Shown here: positions 1-9,890 of the stretch, piece by piece | Numbering within the stretch: position 1 is the first letter of the stretch | Layout: each line of letters starts with the position of its first letter | From: Pseudoalteromonas umbrosa | GTDB taxonomy: Bacteria > Pseudomonadota > Gammaproteobacteria > Enterobacterales > Alteromonadaceae | DNA length: 64,000 bases | Direction of reading: 5' to 3' | Assembly: GCF_030125375.1 (NCBI RefSeq) | Contig: NZ_JASJUU010000002.1 | Location: 562,794 to 626,793, forward strand | Notes under the pieces: generated by a model | The model's input: only the letters and a program-made list of their open reading frames with translations | Told to the model about the DNA's origin: nothing | Databases searched by the model: none | Program-made: the position numbers and the translations under genes

Positions 1-1584
1 CACTGGCTCTGCTTCTAGCTCTGGCTCTGCTTCTAGCTCTGGCTCTGCTTCTAGCTCTGGCTCTGCTTCTAGCTCTGGCTCTGCTTCTAGCTCTGGCTCT
101 GCTTCTAGCTCTGGCTCTGCTTCTAACTCAGGTTCTGCCTCTAGCTCAGGCTCTGCTTCTAGTTCAGGTTCAGCTTCTAGCTCTGGTCCAGCTTCTAGCT
201 CTGGTTCGTCGTCTGGGCCCAGTTCATCTTCTAGCTCTGGCTCAGCTTCTAACTCAGGTTCAGTTTCTAACTCAGGTTCAGTTTCTAACTCAGGTTCAGC
301 TTCTAGCTCTGGTCCAGCTTCTAGCTCTGGTCCAGCTTCTAGCTCTGGCTCGTCGTCTGGGCCCAGTTCATCTTCTACACCCAGTTCGCCTTCTAGTTCA
401 GGTTCAGCTTCTAACTCAGGTTCAGCTTCTAACTCAGGCTCAGCTTCTAACTCAGGCTCAGCTTCTAACTCAGGCTCTGCTTCTAGCTCAGGCTCTGCTT
501 CTAGCTCAGGCTCTGCTTCTAGCTCAGGCTCTGCTTCTAGCTCAGGCTCTGCTTCTAGCTCAGGCTCTGCTTCTAGCTCAGGCTCAGCTTCTAGCTCTGG
601 TTCAGCTTCTAGCTCAGGCTCAGCTTCTAGCTCTGGTTCAGCTTCTAACTCAGGTTCAGCTCCTAACTCAGGCTCAGCTCCTAACTCAGGCTCAGTTTCT
701 AGCTCTGGCTCAGTTTCTAGCTCAAGTTCAGTTTCTAACTCAAGCTCTGCTTCTAACTCAGATTCAGCTTCTAACTCAGGTTCAGCTTCTAGCTCAGGTT
801 CTGCTTCTAACTCAGGTTCAGCTTCTAACTCAAGTTCAGCTTCTAACTCAGGTTCAGCTTCTAACTCAGGCTCTGCTTCTAGCTCAGGCTCAGTTTCTAG
901 CTCTGGCTCTGCTTCTAGCTCTGGCTCTGCTTCTAGCTCTGGCTCTGCTTCTAGCTCTGGCTCTGCTTCTAGCTCTGGTCCAGCTTCTAGCTCTGGCTCG
1001 TCGTCTGGGCCCAGTTCAACTTCTACACCCAGTTCATCTTCTAGTTCTGGTTCAGCTTCTAGCTCTGGTTCTGCTTCTAATTCAGGTTCAGCTTCTAGCT
1101 CTGGCTCAGTTTCTAGCTCAAGTTCAGTTTCTAACTCAGGTTCAGCTTCTAGCTCAGGTTCAGCTTCTAACTCAGGCTCTGCTTCTAGCTCTGGCTCTGC
1201 TTCTAGCTCTGGCTCTGCTTCTAGCTCTGGTTCAGCTTCTAGCTCTGGTTCTGCTTCTAATTCAGGTTCTGCTTCTAATTCAGGTTCTGCTTCTAATTCA
1301 GGTTCTGCTTCTAATTCAGGTTCTGCTTCTAATTCAGGTTCTGCTTCTAATTCAGGTTCAGCTTCTAATTCAGGTTCAGCTTCTAGCTCTGGCTCTGCTT
1401 CTAACTCAGGTTCTGCCTCTAGCTCTGGCTCTGCTTCTAGCTCAGGCTCAGCCTCTAGCTCAGGCTCAGCCTCTAGCTCAGGCTCTGCCTCTAGCTCAGG
1501 CTCTGCTTCTAGTTCAGGCTCTGCTTCGAAATTTGGCTCTGCTTCTAATTCAGGTTCAGCTTCTAGCTCTGGCTCTGTTTCTAG
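1..1584 (-). repeat. 18-bp tandem repeat array coding for about 88 EPELEA hexapeptides
   Basis: The stretch is made of 18-bp units which, read on the minus strand, give Glu-Pro-Glu-Leu-Glu-Ala. About 1,584 bp correspond to about 88 units and the array continues past base 1. Units differ mostly at synonymous positions (CTAGAA, TTAGAA, GAATTA types), so the peptide is better conserved than the DNA. Diverged units with Gly, Asp and Val occur near 200-390 and 980-1050. The unit length is a multiple of three, so gain or loss of units keeps the frame. Confidence 0.95.
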
Positions 1585-4419
1585 CGCAGTGTGCTGTTGT
1601 GATATTTCAGGTAGTTCAACGTCTTCATCAATCATTCCATCCAAATGACCAGCTTCTACGTTTGAAGTACCTAATGAAGAAACTGACTGCTCATTAGCAT
1701 TATCTGAACCTTCAGCAACAAGCTCATTAATTCCAGCTTCAAGCTCAGCCTCGATGTCTTCATCACCAACATCGGCAAGTAAATCATCGATATCACCCAA
1801 ATCATCTTCAACATCGAGCACTGCTTCATGAGCGTTTAGCTCAGGCACGACCTCTTCTTCAGCAACAAGCTCATCAATGCCTGCTTCAAGCTCAGCCTCG
1901 ATGCCTTCATCACCAACATCGGCAAGTAAATCATCGATATCACCTAAATCATCTTCAACATCGAGCTCTGTTTCATGAGCATCTAGCTCAGGCGCGACCT
2001 CTTCTTCAGCAACAAGGTCATCAATGCCTGCTTCAAGCTCATCCTCGATGCCTTCATCACCAACATCGGCAAGTAAATCATCAATATCGCCTAAGTCATC
2101 TTCAACATCGAGCTCTGTTCCCTCAACGTCTAGCTCAGGCGCAGCCTCTTCTTCAGCAACAAAGTCATCAATGCCTGCTTCAAGCTCATCCTCGATGCCT
2201 TCATCACCAACATCGGCAAGTAAATCATCAATATCGCCTAAGTCATCTTCAACATCGAGCTCTGCTTCATCAACGTCTAGTTCAGGCGCAGCCTCTTCTT
2301 CAGCAACAAGCTCATCGATGTCAGCTTCAAGCTCAGCCTCAGTGCCTTCATCACCAACATCAGCAAGTAAATCATCGATATCGCCTAAATCATCTTCAAC
2401 ATCAAGTTCTGTTCCCTCAACGTCTAGCTCAGACGCAACCACTTCTTCAACGACAGCCTCATCAATACCATCTTCAAGCTCAGTCTCAATACCTTGTTCA
2501 CCAACATCTGCAAGTAAATCATCGATATCGCCTAAATCATCTTCAACAGCAAGGTCTGTTTCCTCAAGATCAAGCTCAGGGGTCGTTTCTTCTTCAGATA
2601 CGCTTGCTAATATATCGTCAACATCATCTAGGCTCTCTTCGCCCAGCTCTTGTGTCGCCTCAGGCTCTGGATTTGCCTGCTCTAGCAAGGCATCAATGTC
2701 ATCTTCACCCGCCACTTCACTTTCTTGCTCCGCCTGAGAAAGCAAATCATCAATATCTTGTTGTTCTTCAGAGGCATGTTGAGCGTCATCGATTAAGCTA
2801 TCGACATCATCAAGTTCTAAGCCGTCCTCATCATTAATAAGGTCATCTTCGTCTAATGCACCATCAAGCAAATCATCAATATCATCTGCACTTAAAATGC
2901 TATCAGTATCAGCTACTCCTTCAGCCTCATCAGGCTTTGGGGGTTCTGCTGCCGCCTCATCAATCAAACTATCAATATCATCCAGATCTAACGTATCATC
3001 GCCAGCAACGTCTGGCTCTTCAGCCAGCTCTTCGCTTAAAGCTGCAAGTGCATCGTCACTTACATCAAGTGTGTCATCTTGCTCATCACCAACCTCATTG
3101 AATAAATCATCAATGTCGTCAGCACTTAAAATATCATCCCCACCAGAAGCGTTTTCTTCAACATCTAACGTTACTTCATCACCTAAAGCATCGTCAGTCG
3201 AATCAAAGCTTTGCTGTAAGAAATCATCGATATCGTCCGATGACTCCTCCGCAGGCGATTCATCATCAAAAACAATATCGTCGTTGAGTAAGCTATCTAA
3301 CTCATCTTGATCAAGCGTACTACTACCGGTCTCAAATCCATCATCTTCATCATCCAAAGCATCAAATACGATGTCATCATCTTCAGGCAAAATGTCGTCA
3401 TCAAGCTGGACACTCTCATCCAGTGGAGAGATGTCATCAGTCATTGGCATATCGAGATCAAGCGGATCGGCTGCGGCTGCTGCAGTTGCAGCGCCTGCTG
3501 TTGCAACAGCCGCGGCTGCTGCTGGCGCTTGAGGTAAGAACTCATCATCTTCTGTACTGCTTTCAGCTGCTTGCTTGCGTTTACGCATAAAGAGCACAAG
3601 ACCTATGATAAGTAGAGCAGGTATTGTCGCCAATAAAGCAATGACAATTGGGTTAGACAAAGTTTTGCCTAAACTGAATTCTTCAGCCGCTCTTTTATCA
3701 GCTTCTTGCTGCGCAATCATCTCGCTCTGCATATCAATCACAACTTTCAACTGCTGTTGGATCTCACTGTCTTTACCAAGCTGATCACGGACATTTTGTA
3801 ACTCGTCAGAAATACTGGTTAACTGCTTTCTGAGCTGGTTATTCTCTTCTAAGATATCTTCCACATTTTGTACTGAAGACTTGAACTGATTTTGCAAATC
3901 AAGCAACTTGGAGTCTTGTTCCATACGCAAATTTCTAAGCTGATTAGTCAAGGCTTTTTGCGCTTGTTCAACATCGACTTTACGCGCCTGTGTAACGCGT
4001 TTTTTGGCATCATCTATATCTGACTGGTTTAAAGTGCCATTTTTCTTACGCTCCCACAGTACATCATCTTGATCTGATTTTTGTTTTGCGATGCCTGGAT
4101 TGACTCGTCTGATTTCTGCCAATGTGGGGATACGTAGATACGCGCCATCACGCATGTGGTTAAGGTTTTGATCTAAAAATGCGCCGGGGTTTTTGTCATA
4201 CAGAGCTTTCATAACCTGATAAATAGTGACTGAATCATCAGGTCTTATTTTTTGTGCTATGCGCCACAACGTGTCTGAAGAACGAATAGGACCAACTGAA
4301 CGGCCTTCAAGGCCGTAATCAACGCCTTTAGGGCCCTTCAACACGGTACCAACTTGAGTGTGTGCCGGGGATGTTATGAAAGCCAATGCTAGGATACAAA
4401 ATAAGGCTAAACCGCGCAT
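1..4419 (-). CDS. fimV: FimV/HubP-family polar landmark protein, C-terminus beyond the window edge
   Basis: Large cell-pole organising protein. FimV/HubP proteins bind peptidoglycan through a periplasmic LysM and recruit partners at the cytoplasmic pole. The ATG at 4419 follows an AAAGGA ribosome site, and the frame stays open for all 1,473 codons to base 1, so the C-terminal FimV motif lies outside the window. In order: signal peptide about 1-21; LysM-like segment about 38-100 ([19 protein letters not shown]); predicted coiled coil about 140-245; one membrane span about 256-278 followed by MRKRKQ; then a very acidic cytoplasmic part rich in DDIDDLL motifs. Residues about 615-908 are six 49-residue repeats, and about 946 onward is a Glu-Pro-Glu-Leu-Glu-Ala hexapeptide array. 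It sits downstream of pdxB and asd, the usual place for fimV in related genomes, where truA often follows. Family call is firm; the repeat length is unusual. Confidence 0.93.
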   Translation of the reverse strand, partial: MRGLALFCILALAFITSPAHTQVGTVLKGPKGVDYGLEGRSVGPIRSSDTLWRIAQKIRPDDSVTIYQVMKALYDKNPGAFLDQNLNHMRDGAYLRIPTLAEIRRVNPGIAKQKSDQDDVLWERKKNGTLNQSDIDDAKKRVTQARKVDVEQAQKALTNQLRNLRMEQDSKLLDLQNQFKSSVQNVEDILEENNQLRKQLTSISDELQNVRDQLGKDSEIQQQLKVVIDMQSEMIAQQEADKRAAEEFSLGKTLSNPIVIALLATIPALLIIGLVLFMRKRKQAAESSTEDDEFLPQAPAAAAAVATAGAATAAAAADPLDLDMPMTDDISPLDESVQLDDDILPEDDDIVFDALDDEDDGFETGSSTLDQDELDSLLNDDIVFDDESPAEESSDDIDDFLQQSFDSTDDALGDEVTLDVEENASGGDDILSADDIDDLFNEVGDEQDDTLDVSDDALAALSEELAEEPDVAGDDTLDLDDIDSLIDEAAAEPPKPDEAEGVADTDSILSADDIDDLLDGALDEDDLINDEDGLELDDVDSLIDDAQHASEEQQDIDDLLSQAEQESEVAGEDDIDALLEQANPEPEATQELGEESLDDVDDILASVSEEETTPELDLEETDLAVEDDLGDIDDLLADVGEQGIETELEDGIDEAVVEEVVASELDVEGTELDVEDDLGDIDDLLADVGDEGTEAELEADIDELVAEEEAAPELDVDEAELDVEDDLGDIDDLLADVGDEGIEDELEAGIDDFVAEEEAAPELDVEGTELDVEDDLGDIDDLLADVGDEGIEDELEAGIDDLVAEEEVAPELDAHETELDVEDDLGDIDDLLADVGDEGIEAELEAGIDELVAEEEVVPELNAHEAVLDVEDDLGDIDDLLADVGDEDIEAELEAGINELVAEGSDNANEQSVSSLGTSNVEAGHLDGMIDEDVELPEISQQHTALETEPELEAEPELEAEPNFEAEPELEAEPELEAEPELEAEPELEAEPELEAEPELEAEPELEAEPELEAEPELEAEPELEAEPELEAEPELEAEPELEAEPELEAEPELEAEPELEAEPELEAEPELEAEPELEAEPELEAEPELEAEPELETELELETEPELEAEPELEAEPELEAEPELEDELGVEVELGPDDEPELEAGPELEAEPELEAEPELEAEPELEAEPELETEPELEAEPELEAEPELEAELELEAEPELEAEPELEAEPELEAESELEAELELETELELETEPELETEPELGAEPELGAEPELEAEPELEAEPELEAEPELEAEPELEAEPELEAEPELEAEPELEAEPELEAEPELEAEPELEAEPELEAEPELEAEPELEAEPELEGELGVEDELGPDDEPELEAGPELEAGPELEAEPELETEPELETEPELEAEPELEDELGPDDEPELEAGPELEAEPELEAEPELEAEPELEAEPELEAEPELEAEPELEAEPELEAEPELEAEPELEAEPV
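1696..2577 (-). repeat. six 147-bp (49-residue) repeats inside fimV/hubP
   Basis: Six head-to-tail units of exactly 147 bp each code for a 49-residue acidic block starting with Glu-Leu-Asp and containing the core [14 protein letters not shown]. The two central units are nearly identical in DNA (compare the segment beginning at 2021 with that at 2168). The outer units are more diverged, as expected from unequal exchange. The block lies between the general acidic region and the hexapeptide array. Confidence 0.9.
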
Positions 4420-4646
4420 GCTGTTCCTTTGTTTAAGGTGACCACTTACCCAACCAGTAAGTGAATAAAAAATTTGCTCATCTTTGCTTTTTGCAAGCTC
4501 TGTTCCAATTGCAAACTATAAACCAGTTATTAGGGAATATCCATTGTCAGTGTAGTGAATATTAACACTGGCGTAGTACTTTATGATTAGAATGAAAATG
4601 TTTTATAAATCAGGGAGGTGGTAAAAAGAAGGATTTGTGCAATCTA

Positions 4647-4679
4647 TGGGGCAAAATGCTGCCATTGCATTTTGCCCCA
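4647..4679 (-). terminator. 13-bp stem hairpin between asd and fimV
   Basis: A perfect 13-bp stem (TGGGGCAAAATGC paired with GCATTTTGCCCCA) with a 7-base loop lies just after the asd stop codon. No T-run follows on either strand, so it may be a weak terminator, a processing site or a mRNA 3'-end stabiliser rather than a classical intrinsic terminator. About 225 bp remain between it and the fimV start, enough for a separate fimV promoter. Confidence 0.5.
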
Positions 4680-4687
4680 CAGTAAAA

Positions 4688-5704
4688 TTAAAGGTAATTT
4701 GCGACTAGCTCTTCAGCAATTTGCACGCTATTTGTCGCGGCACCTTTACGCGTATTATCAGAAACAACCCATAAGTTTAGTCCCATTGGGTGTGAAATAT
4801 CAGCTCTAAGTCGGCCTACATACACAGTATCATTACCACTGGCATCGCTTACGGGTGTTGGATAATCTTCTTCATTTTCAACGAGCTCCACACCAGGTGC
4901 ATCAGCAAGCAACTGTTTCACATGCTCTAAATCAAAAGGCATACGTGTTTCTAAATGAATTGCTTCTGCGTGGCCAAAAAATACAGGTACGCGCACAGCT
5001 GTTGGGTTCACCATTACGCTGCTATCTCCAAGAATCTTTTGTGTTTCCCACACCATCTTCATTTCTTCTTTGGTGTAGCCATTTTCTTGGAATGTGTCTA
5101 TTTGCGGAATAACATTAAATGCAATTTGCTTTGGAAATACGTCATTTTCCATTGGTCTTGCATTCATTAGATTAGCCGTTTGCTTAGCTAGCTCATCAAC
5201 CGCTTCTTTACCCGCGCCAGATACAGCTTGGTAAGTGGATACATTAATACGATCAATACCATAGGCATCATAAATTGGCTTCAACGCCACCAGCATTTGA
5301 ATCGTCGAACAATTCGGGTTAGCAATAATATTGCGATTTCTAAAATCAGCTAAGCTGCTAGCATTTACTTCTGGAACAACTAAAGGCACATCATAGTCAT
5401 ATCTAAAGTGTGATGTGTTATCTATTACGATACAACCCGCTTCTGCCGCAATCGGTGCATACTTTTCTGATACACTGCCACCTGCAGAAAATAAGCCTAT
5501 ATGCGCGTCTGCAAAGTCAAACTCTTCAACATTAAGCACGGTGACTTTTTCACCCATGAAATCAATCTCTTCTCCTGCACTGCGGCTGCTCGCCAGCGGG
5601 TACAGTTTATCAACTGGAAATTTTCTTTCGGCTAATGTTTCGATGATCTGCTTACCGACTAGGCCTGTTGCGCCCAGTACCGCCACGTTAAATTTCTGCG
5701 ACAT
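4688..5704 (-). CDS. asd: aspartate-semialdehyde dehydrogenase
   Basis: Reduces L-aspartyl-4-phosphate to L-aspartate semialdehyde with NADPH, the branch point to lysine, diaminopimelate, methionine and threonine. The 338-aa protein starts with the dinucleotide-binding loop GATGLVG (residues about 11-17), carries the active-site cysteine in NPNCSTIQ and the substrate-binding region with RVPVFFGHAEAIH. Length fits the family. The catalytic Cys separates it from the inactive USG-1 paralogues that often sit next to fimV. The start is 2 bases after the pdxB stop, so the two are co-transcribed. Confidence 0.96.
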   Translation of the reverse strand: MSQKFNVAVLGATGLVGKQIIETLAERKFPVDKLYPLASSRSAGEEIDFMGEKVTVLNVEEFDFADAHIGLFSAGGSVSEKYAPIAAEAGCIVIDNTSHFRYDYDVPLVVPEVNASSLADFRNRNIIANPNCSTIQMLVALKPIYDAYGIDRINVSTYQAVSGAGKEAVDELAKQTANLMNARPMENDVFPKQIAFNVIPQIDTFQENGYTKEEMKMVWETQKILGDSSVMVNPTAVRVPVFFGHAEAIHLETRMPFDLEHVKQLLADAPGVELVENEEDYPTPVSDASGNDTVYVGRLRADISHPMGLNLWVVSDNTRKGAATNSVQIAEELVANYL

Positions 5705-5706
5705 GT

Positions 5707-6837
5707 TTATTCCTCATTCATTTCTACTTGAAAGCCAAGTTGCTGTAACTTTTGTGTGTGGCTTGGCTGCGATAAGATGTTCAACGTTGAAAACTCTCTT
5801 CTCGGCGGGTATTGCTTACGCAATACATCAAAACCCTGACTTTCTAAATTGGCTCGCATTAAACCATTATCACGGCGAATATCATAGATCATATGTACAA
5901 TACGGCCATAATCTCTTTCCGTGAACGTATTATTAAGCTGACATTGACTTATCGCTGGTGTGGGTAAAAAAGTTTCTAAGCGCTTAGTTGGCTCAACTTC
6001 AAGCGTTTTACACAGAGCCTGATAAAGCATTTGCGTTCCCCGCGCTTTGCCTTCCAATGTGTGACCAGCAATATGTACCGATGTGTACAAACAATGCGCC
6101 ATCAACTCAGTCAAAATATTTGGTTCATTTTCCCAAACATCTAAGATTAATTCTAGCTTCTGTCCAGCTTGCTTAGCAGCTAAGAGCGCTTGATTATCAA
6201 TAACATCACCGCGGCTGGCATTGATAACTAACATATTAGGCTTTAGCTGCTTAATTCTATCTTTGTTTAATAGATGTTTGGTTTGGTGAGCGCCACTTTT
6301 CACTAGAGGCACATGAAAGGTGACAAAGTCAGCTTGCGCTAACGCGGTATCAATATCTACATGCTCATTTAATTTGCCTTGCTCAGCCAGCACTGGATCA
6401 CACAAAATAAGTTCAATACCACTGTACGCTAGCTTGTGTTGCAAGCACGCACCAATGTTGCCCACACCGATAATGGCTAACTTTTTACCGCGCAGTTCAA
6501 CATCGCGATCCTGACTGTAGGCATACAAAGCACTGATCACGTATTCAGCCACAGCAACCGCATTGCACCCAGGCGCACTAGAAAAAGCGATATCACGCGT
6601 TGCTAAAAACGTTTGATCAATATGATCGACACCAATTGTGGCCGTACCAACAAACTTAAGCTTGTCTGCATTGTCTAACAGTGCTTTGTTAACTTTCGTT
6701 ATAGAGCGCGTCAACAACACATCTGCATCTTGCACTTGCTCAGCAGTCACTGCACGCCCGTCAAAACGGGTTACCTCTCCAAAACTTGAGAAAAACTCTT
6801 CCACCAAAGGCATGTTCTGATCAGCCAAGATCTTCAT
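5707..6837 (-). CDS. pdxB: erythronate-4-phosphate dehydrogenase
   Basis: Second step of the DXP-dependent pyridoxal 5'-phosphate pathway: NAD-dependent oxidation of 4-phosphoerythronate. The 376-aa protein opens with MKILADQNMP, has the NAD-binding motif IIGVGNIG (about 120), the Arg/Glu/His catalytic set in NASRGDVID, VWENEP and HIAGHTLEG, and the C-terminal extension typical of PdxB compared with other 2-hydroxyacid dehydrogenases. It is first in the pdxB-asd unit upstream of fimV, an order known from other gammaproteobacteria. Confidence 0.96.
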   Translation of the reverse strand: MKILADQNMPLVEEFFSSFGEVTRFDGRAVTAEQVQDADVLLTRSITKVNKALLDNADKLKFVGTATIGVDHIDQTFLATRDIAFSSAPGCNAVAVAEYVISALYAYSQDRDVELRGKKLAIIGVGNIGACLQHKLAYSGIELILCDPVLAEQGKLNEHVDIDTALAQADFVTFHVPLVKSGAHQTKHLLNKDRIKQLKPNMLVINASRGDVIDNQALLAAKQAGQKLELILDVWENEPNILTELMAHCLYTSVHIAGHTLEGKARGTQMLYQALCKTLEVEPTKRLETFLPTPAISQCQLNNTFTERDYGRIVHMIYDIRRDNGLMRANLESQGFDVLRKQYPPRREFSTLNILSQPSHTQKLQQLGFQVEMNEE

Positions 6838-6896
6838 GTAATTTTATTCCTAAACGTCGCACGGAACTCTATTGTAACTCAGCTATTGCACAGACC

Positions 6897-7187
6897 CTAG
6901 TTTCGCCTTGCACCAATACCAAATGCACCAAACATGAGGCTCAATAAAAATAGCACTAAGAGCTTAACGCTTGGCTGTTCAGTCACATTGACCAATGGAC
7001 TAAATATAAAGGCATGTACATTGCACCAGGCCAGGAATAGCGCAGTAGTATGTGCACCGCTATAGGCATAACATGCACACACTACACTACTGATAAAGTT
7101 GATAAGAATCGCATACTCAAATGCTTCAACACTGAGCAGCATGGCTGTAAACGTAATCAAAATGACACTTATATTCCCCAATTGCAT
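6897..7187 (-). CDS. small hydrophobic membrane protein of unknown function
   Basis: I do not recognise this 96-aa protein. Three hydrophobic stretches (about 6-26, 28-55 and 74-92) suggest a small inner-membrane protein with a basic tail (GARRN). An AAGGAG ribosome site lies 9 bases before the ATG, and a promoter-like pair stands upstream, which supports a real gene. It is transcribed divergently from fadE and separated from pdxB by about 60 bp. No functional inference is safe. Confidence 0.6.
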   Translation of the reverse strand: MQLGNISVILITFTAMLLSVEAFEYAILINFISSVVCACYAYSGAHTTALFLAWCNVHAFIFSPLVNVTEQPSVKLLVLFLLSLMFGAFGIGARRN

Positions 7188-7215
7188 AAATACCCTCTCC
7201 TTAGGTCTTTTTTGT

Positions 7216-7243
7216 AATATAGATAAGTTTACAAAATTGGCAA
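7216..7243 (-). promoter_or_regulatory. putative sigma70 promoter of the small membrane protein gene
   Basis: On the minus strand TTGCCA (-35, 7243-7238) is followed after 16 bp by TATATT (-10, 7221-7216), about 30 bases before the start codon of the 96-aa gene. Matches are good but not perfect; predicted by eye. Confidence 0.45.
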
Positions 7244-7330
7244 TTGAACAATTTTTAAGTGTGACATTACACTGGTACGGTCAAAAATTGACTTCTAAAA
7301 TGATATTTGGGAGGCTTTTTTGCTTGAAAT

Positions 7331-7347
7331 AACTGGTCAGACAAGCT
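7331..7347 (+). promoter_or_regulatory. FadR-like operator 1 upstream of fadE
   Basis: AACTGGTCAGACAAGCT closely matches the known FadR operator pattern (TGGTCNGACCA core). It lies about 43 bp upstream of the fadE ATG. FadR represses beta-oxidation genes and is released by long-chain acyl-CoA, so the site fits fadE control. Confidence 0.6.
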
Positions 7348-7358
7348 AGCCTTAATCA

Positions 7359-7373
7359 TGTGGTCAGACCTCT
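7359..7373 (+). promoter_or_regulatory. FadR-like operator 2 upstream of fadE
   Basis: A second core, TGGTCAGACC, starts at 7361, exactly 27 bp after the first TGGTC. It overlaps the 5' leader just before the fadE ribosome site (AAGGAAG), a position suited to repression. Confidence 0.58.
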
Positions 7374-7389
7374 AATAAGGAAGAACAAC

Positions 7390-9840
7390 ATGACACTTTT
7401 ATTTACTATCGCTTTGATAGCACTGGTCAGTGCAGCCTGCTATCATCGCGCCAGCTGGAATACCTGTTTGGGTGTTGCAGCCGCGACGTTGGTTGTCGGT
7501 ACCTTTGCCGACGCCTTTGGTGCATTGTCTTGGTTAATTTTCATAGCCGTTGCAATCCCCTTTTCTGTTACTAATATCCGCCAACAATATATTGTTGCCC
7601 CCCTTTTCAAAGCGTTTAAAAAAGTCACTCCTACCATGTCTGAAACTGAAAAGTCCGCGATCGACGCTGGGACGACTTGGTGGGAAGCTGATCTATTCTG
7701 CGGTAATCCAAACTGGAACAAACTACACCAGTTTGCAAAACCTAGATTAACAGCTGAAGAACAGGCTTTTTTAAACGGCCCAGTTGAAGAAGTCTGTGCC
7801 ATGTTGGACGACTGGGAAGCAACTCATGAATTAACCGATTTACCACAAGAAGTATGGCAATACCTTAAAGACAAAAAGTTTTTTGCCATGATCATCAAAA
7901 AACAATACGGTGGTCTGGAGTTTTCGGCGTATGCACAATCGTGCGTGCTGCAAAAATTAACAAGTAAATCAACACTATTATCTTCAATCGTCGGTGTTCC
8001 AAACTCATTAGGCCCAGGTGAACTACTTCAGCATTATGGTACGCAAGCGCAAAAAGATCATTATTTACCCCGCCTTGCGGTAGGTGATGAAATCCCATGT
8101 TTTGCCCTGACTTCTCCTGAAGCAGGTTCAGATGCCTCCTCTATCCCAGATTTTGGCGTGGTATGTAAAGGCGAGTGGGAAGGAAAAGAGACCCTTGGGA
8201 TCCGTTTAACATGGAATAAACGCTATATTACGCTCGCACCTGTTTCAACCGTGCTGGGCTTAGCATTTAAAATGCAAGATCCTGATGGCTTGCTAGGTGA
8301 TAAAGAAGACATTGGTATCACGTGTGCGCTGATTCCAACCTCAATGCCGGGTGTTGAAATTGGTCGTCGTCACTTCCCGTTAAATGTACCATTTCAAAAT
8401 GGCCCAACACGCGGTAAGGACGTCTTTGTACCATTAGACTTTATCATTGGTGGCCCAAAAATGGCTGGTCAAGGCTGGCGCATGCTGGTTGAATGCCTAT
8501 CAGTTGGCCGTGTAATTACTTTGCCTTCAAACTCAACAGGTGGCATAAAAACTTTAGCACTAGCAAGTGGTGCGTATAGCCGTATTCGCCGTCAGTTCAA
8601 ACTACCAATTGGCAAAATGGAAGGCATTGAAGAGGCACTATCAAAACTGGGAGGCTATGCATACAGTAGCGATGCCGCATTAAGCATGTCTACAGGTGCT
8701 GTAGACTCTGGTGAAAAGCCATCTGTGATCTCAGCCATCCTTAAATATCATTTAACTGAGCAAATGCGTGATGCGACCATTCACGCTATGGATATTCACG
8801 GTGGTAAAGGTATTTGCTTGGGTCCAAACAATTATTTGGGACGTGGCTACCAAGGTGCGCCGATTGCCATTACTGTTGAAGGTGCAAACATCCTAACCCG
8901 TAATATGATTATTTACGGACAAGGTGCTATTCGCTGTCACCCATTTGTTTTGGCTGAATTAAACGCATGTAATATCAAAGACAAGCAAGAAGCGCTTGAT
9001 AGCTTTGATACGGCATTAATGGGCCATATCGGCTTTACTATTTCTAACCTAGTACGTACTAAGTGGCTAGCCATCACCGGCGGTCGTTTTACTAAAGTGC
9101 CATTTAATGATGAAACAGCAGACTACTACCGCAATGCTGCGCGTTACAGCGCTTCGTTGGCCCTGATGTCTGACATTTGCATGGCAGTATTTGGTGGCTC
9201 CTTGAAACGAAAAGAGCGTATCTCAGCACGGTTAGGTGATCTGTTAAGTTATTTGTATTTAGTGTCAGCTACGCTGAAGCGATACAACGATGAAGGCCGC
9301 AGAAAAGAAGATCTGCCTCTGGTTAAATGGGCGTGTCAGGAGCATTTATACTTGTGTCAACGTGCACTAGCGGACTTGATTAATAACATGCCATCAATGG
9401 CACTTCGCGGGGCATTAAAGCTGATATTGTTCCCATTTGGTCGTCCTGTGCGCAAGCCAACAGACCAAATGGAACACGATATTGCCAAGTTACTGCAAAC
9501 GCCTAATGAAACACGTGACCGTCTGGCAAACTACATCTACACCACTGATGAGCCACGCAACTTGATCGGTAAGCAAGAGCAAACACTCAAAGACATCTTG
9601 GCTATTGAGCCAATCTTTGACAAGGTGTGCCGCGCTAAAGGTCAAAAGCTGCCGTTTATGCAACTAGACAAAGTCGCTAGTATGGGTCTTGAAAGTGGCA
9701 TTTTAACTCAGCAAGAAGCAGATAGTCTTGCCGCTGTTGAGGCCAAGAGACTGGCAGTGATTAATGTTGATGATTTTGACCCTGCCGATTTACTTGCAGG
9801 TAAAGCTCGAGTGGTAGACAGTAATGTAGATGCTGCTTAA
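7390..9840 (+). CDS. fadE: acyl-CoA dehydrogenase, FadE type
   Basis: First oxidation step of fatty-acid beta-oxidation (acyl-CoA to trans-2-enoyl-CoA, FAD-dependent). The ATG at 7390 is chosen because AAGGAAG lies just upstream; it gives 816 aa, close to E. coli FadE (814). The N-terminus has two hydrophobic stretches (about 1-55) anchoring it to the inner membrane. Then follow the acyl-CoA dehydrogenase domains with [13 protein letters not shown], the FAD-contact segment and [12 protein letters not shown]. The C-terminal FadE-specific domain contains [11 protein letters not shown]. The gene stands alone, flanked by FadR-like operators upstream and a terminator downstream. An in-frame ATG 30 bases earlier lacks a good ribosome site. 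Confidence 0.94.
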   Translation: MTLLFTIALIALVSAACYHRASWNTCLGVAAATLVVGTFADAFGALSWLIFIAVAIPFSVTNIRQQYIVAPLFKAFKKVTPTMSETEKSAIDAGTTWWEADLFCGNPNWNKLHQFAKPRLTAEEQAFLNGPVEEVCAMLDDWEATHELTDLPQEVWQYLKDKKFFAMIIKKQYGGLEFSAYAQSCVLQKLTSKSTLLSSIVGVPNSLGPGELLQHYGTQAQKDHYLPRLAVGDEIPCFALTSPEAGSDASSIPDFGVVCKGEWEGKETLGIRLTWNKRYITLAPVSTVLGLAFKMQDPDGLLGDKEDIGITCALIPTSMPGVEIGRRHFPLNVPFQNGPTRGKDVFVPLDFIIGGPKMAGQGWRMLVECLSVGRVITLPSNSTGGIKTLALASGAYSRIRRQFKLPIGKMEGIEEALSKLGGYAYSSDAALSMSTGAVDSGEKPSVISAILKYHLTEQMRDATIHAMDIHGGKGICLGPNNYLGRGYQGAPIAITVEGANILTRNMIIYGQGAIRCHPFVLAELNACNIKDKQEALDSFDTALMGHIGFTISNLVRTKWLAITGGRFTKVPFNDETADYYRNAARYSASLALMSDICMAVFGGSLKRKERISARLGDLLSYLYLVSATLKRYNDEGRRKEDLPLVKWACQEHLYLCQRALADLINNMPSMALRGALKLILFPFGRPVRKPTDQMEHDIAKLLQTPNETRDRLANYIYTTDEPRNLIGKQEQTLKDILAIEPIFDKVCRAKGQKLPFMQLDKVASMGLESGILTQQEADSLAAVEAKRLAVINVDDFDPADLLAGKARVVDSNVDAA

Positions 9841-9860
9841 GCCACAAGGTTAATCACTAA

Positions 9861-9884
9861 AAGGCCGGATTCCCCGGCCTTTTT
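9861..9884. terminator. bidirectional intrinsic terminator between fadE and the ABC permease gene
   Basis: An 8-bp GC-rich stem (AAGGCCGG with CCGGCCTT) and 5-base loop is followed by T5 on the plus strand and TTTT on the minus strand, so it can stop both convergent transcripts. Confidence 0.88.
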
Positions 9885-9890
9885 CATTGA

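Noticed and set aside
2024..3310. Plus-strand Ser/Thr-rich and His-rich open frames opposite fimV
   Set aside because: They mirror the acidic repeats on the opposite strand (GAT/GAA-rich codons read backwards give Ser/Thr). They lack ribosome sites and the minus frame is clearly the FimV gene.
4688..5704. USG-1 (inactive Asd paralogue)
   Set aside because: The catalytic cysteine motif NPNCSTIQ and other active-site residues are intact, so this is a functional asd.
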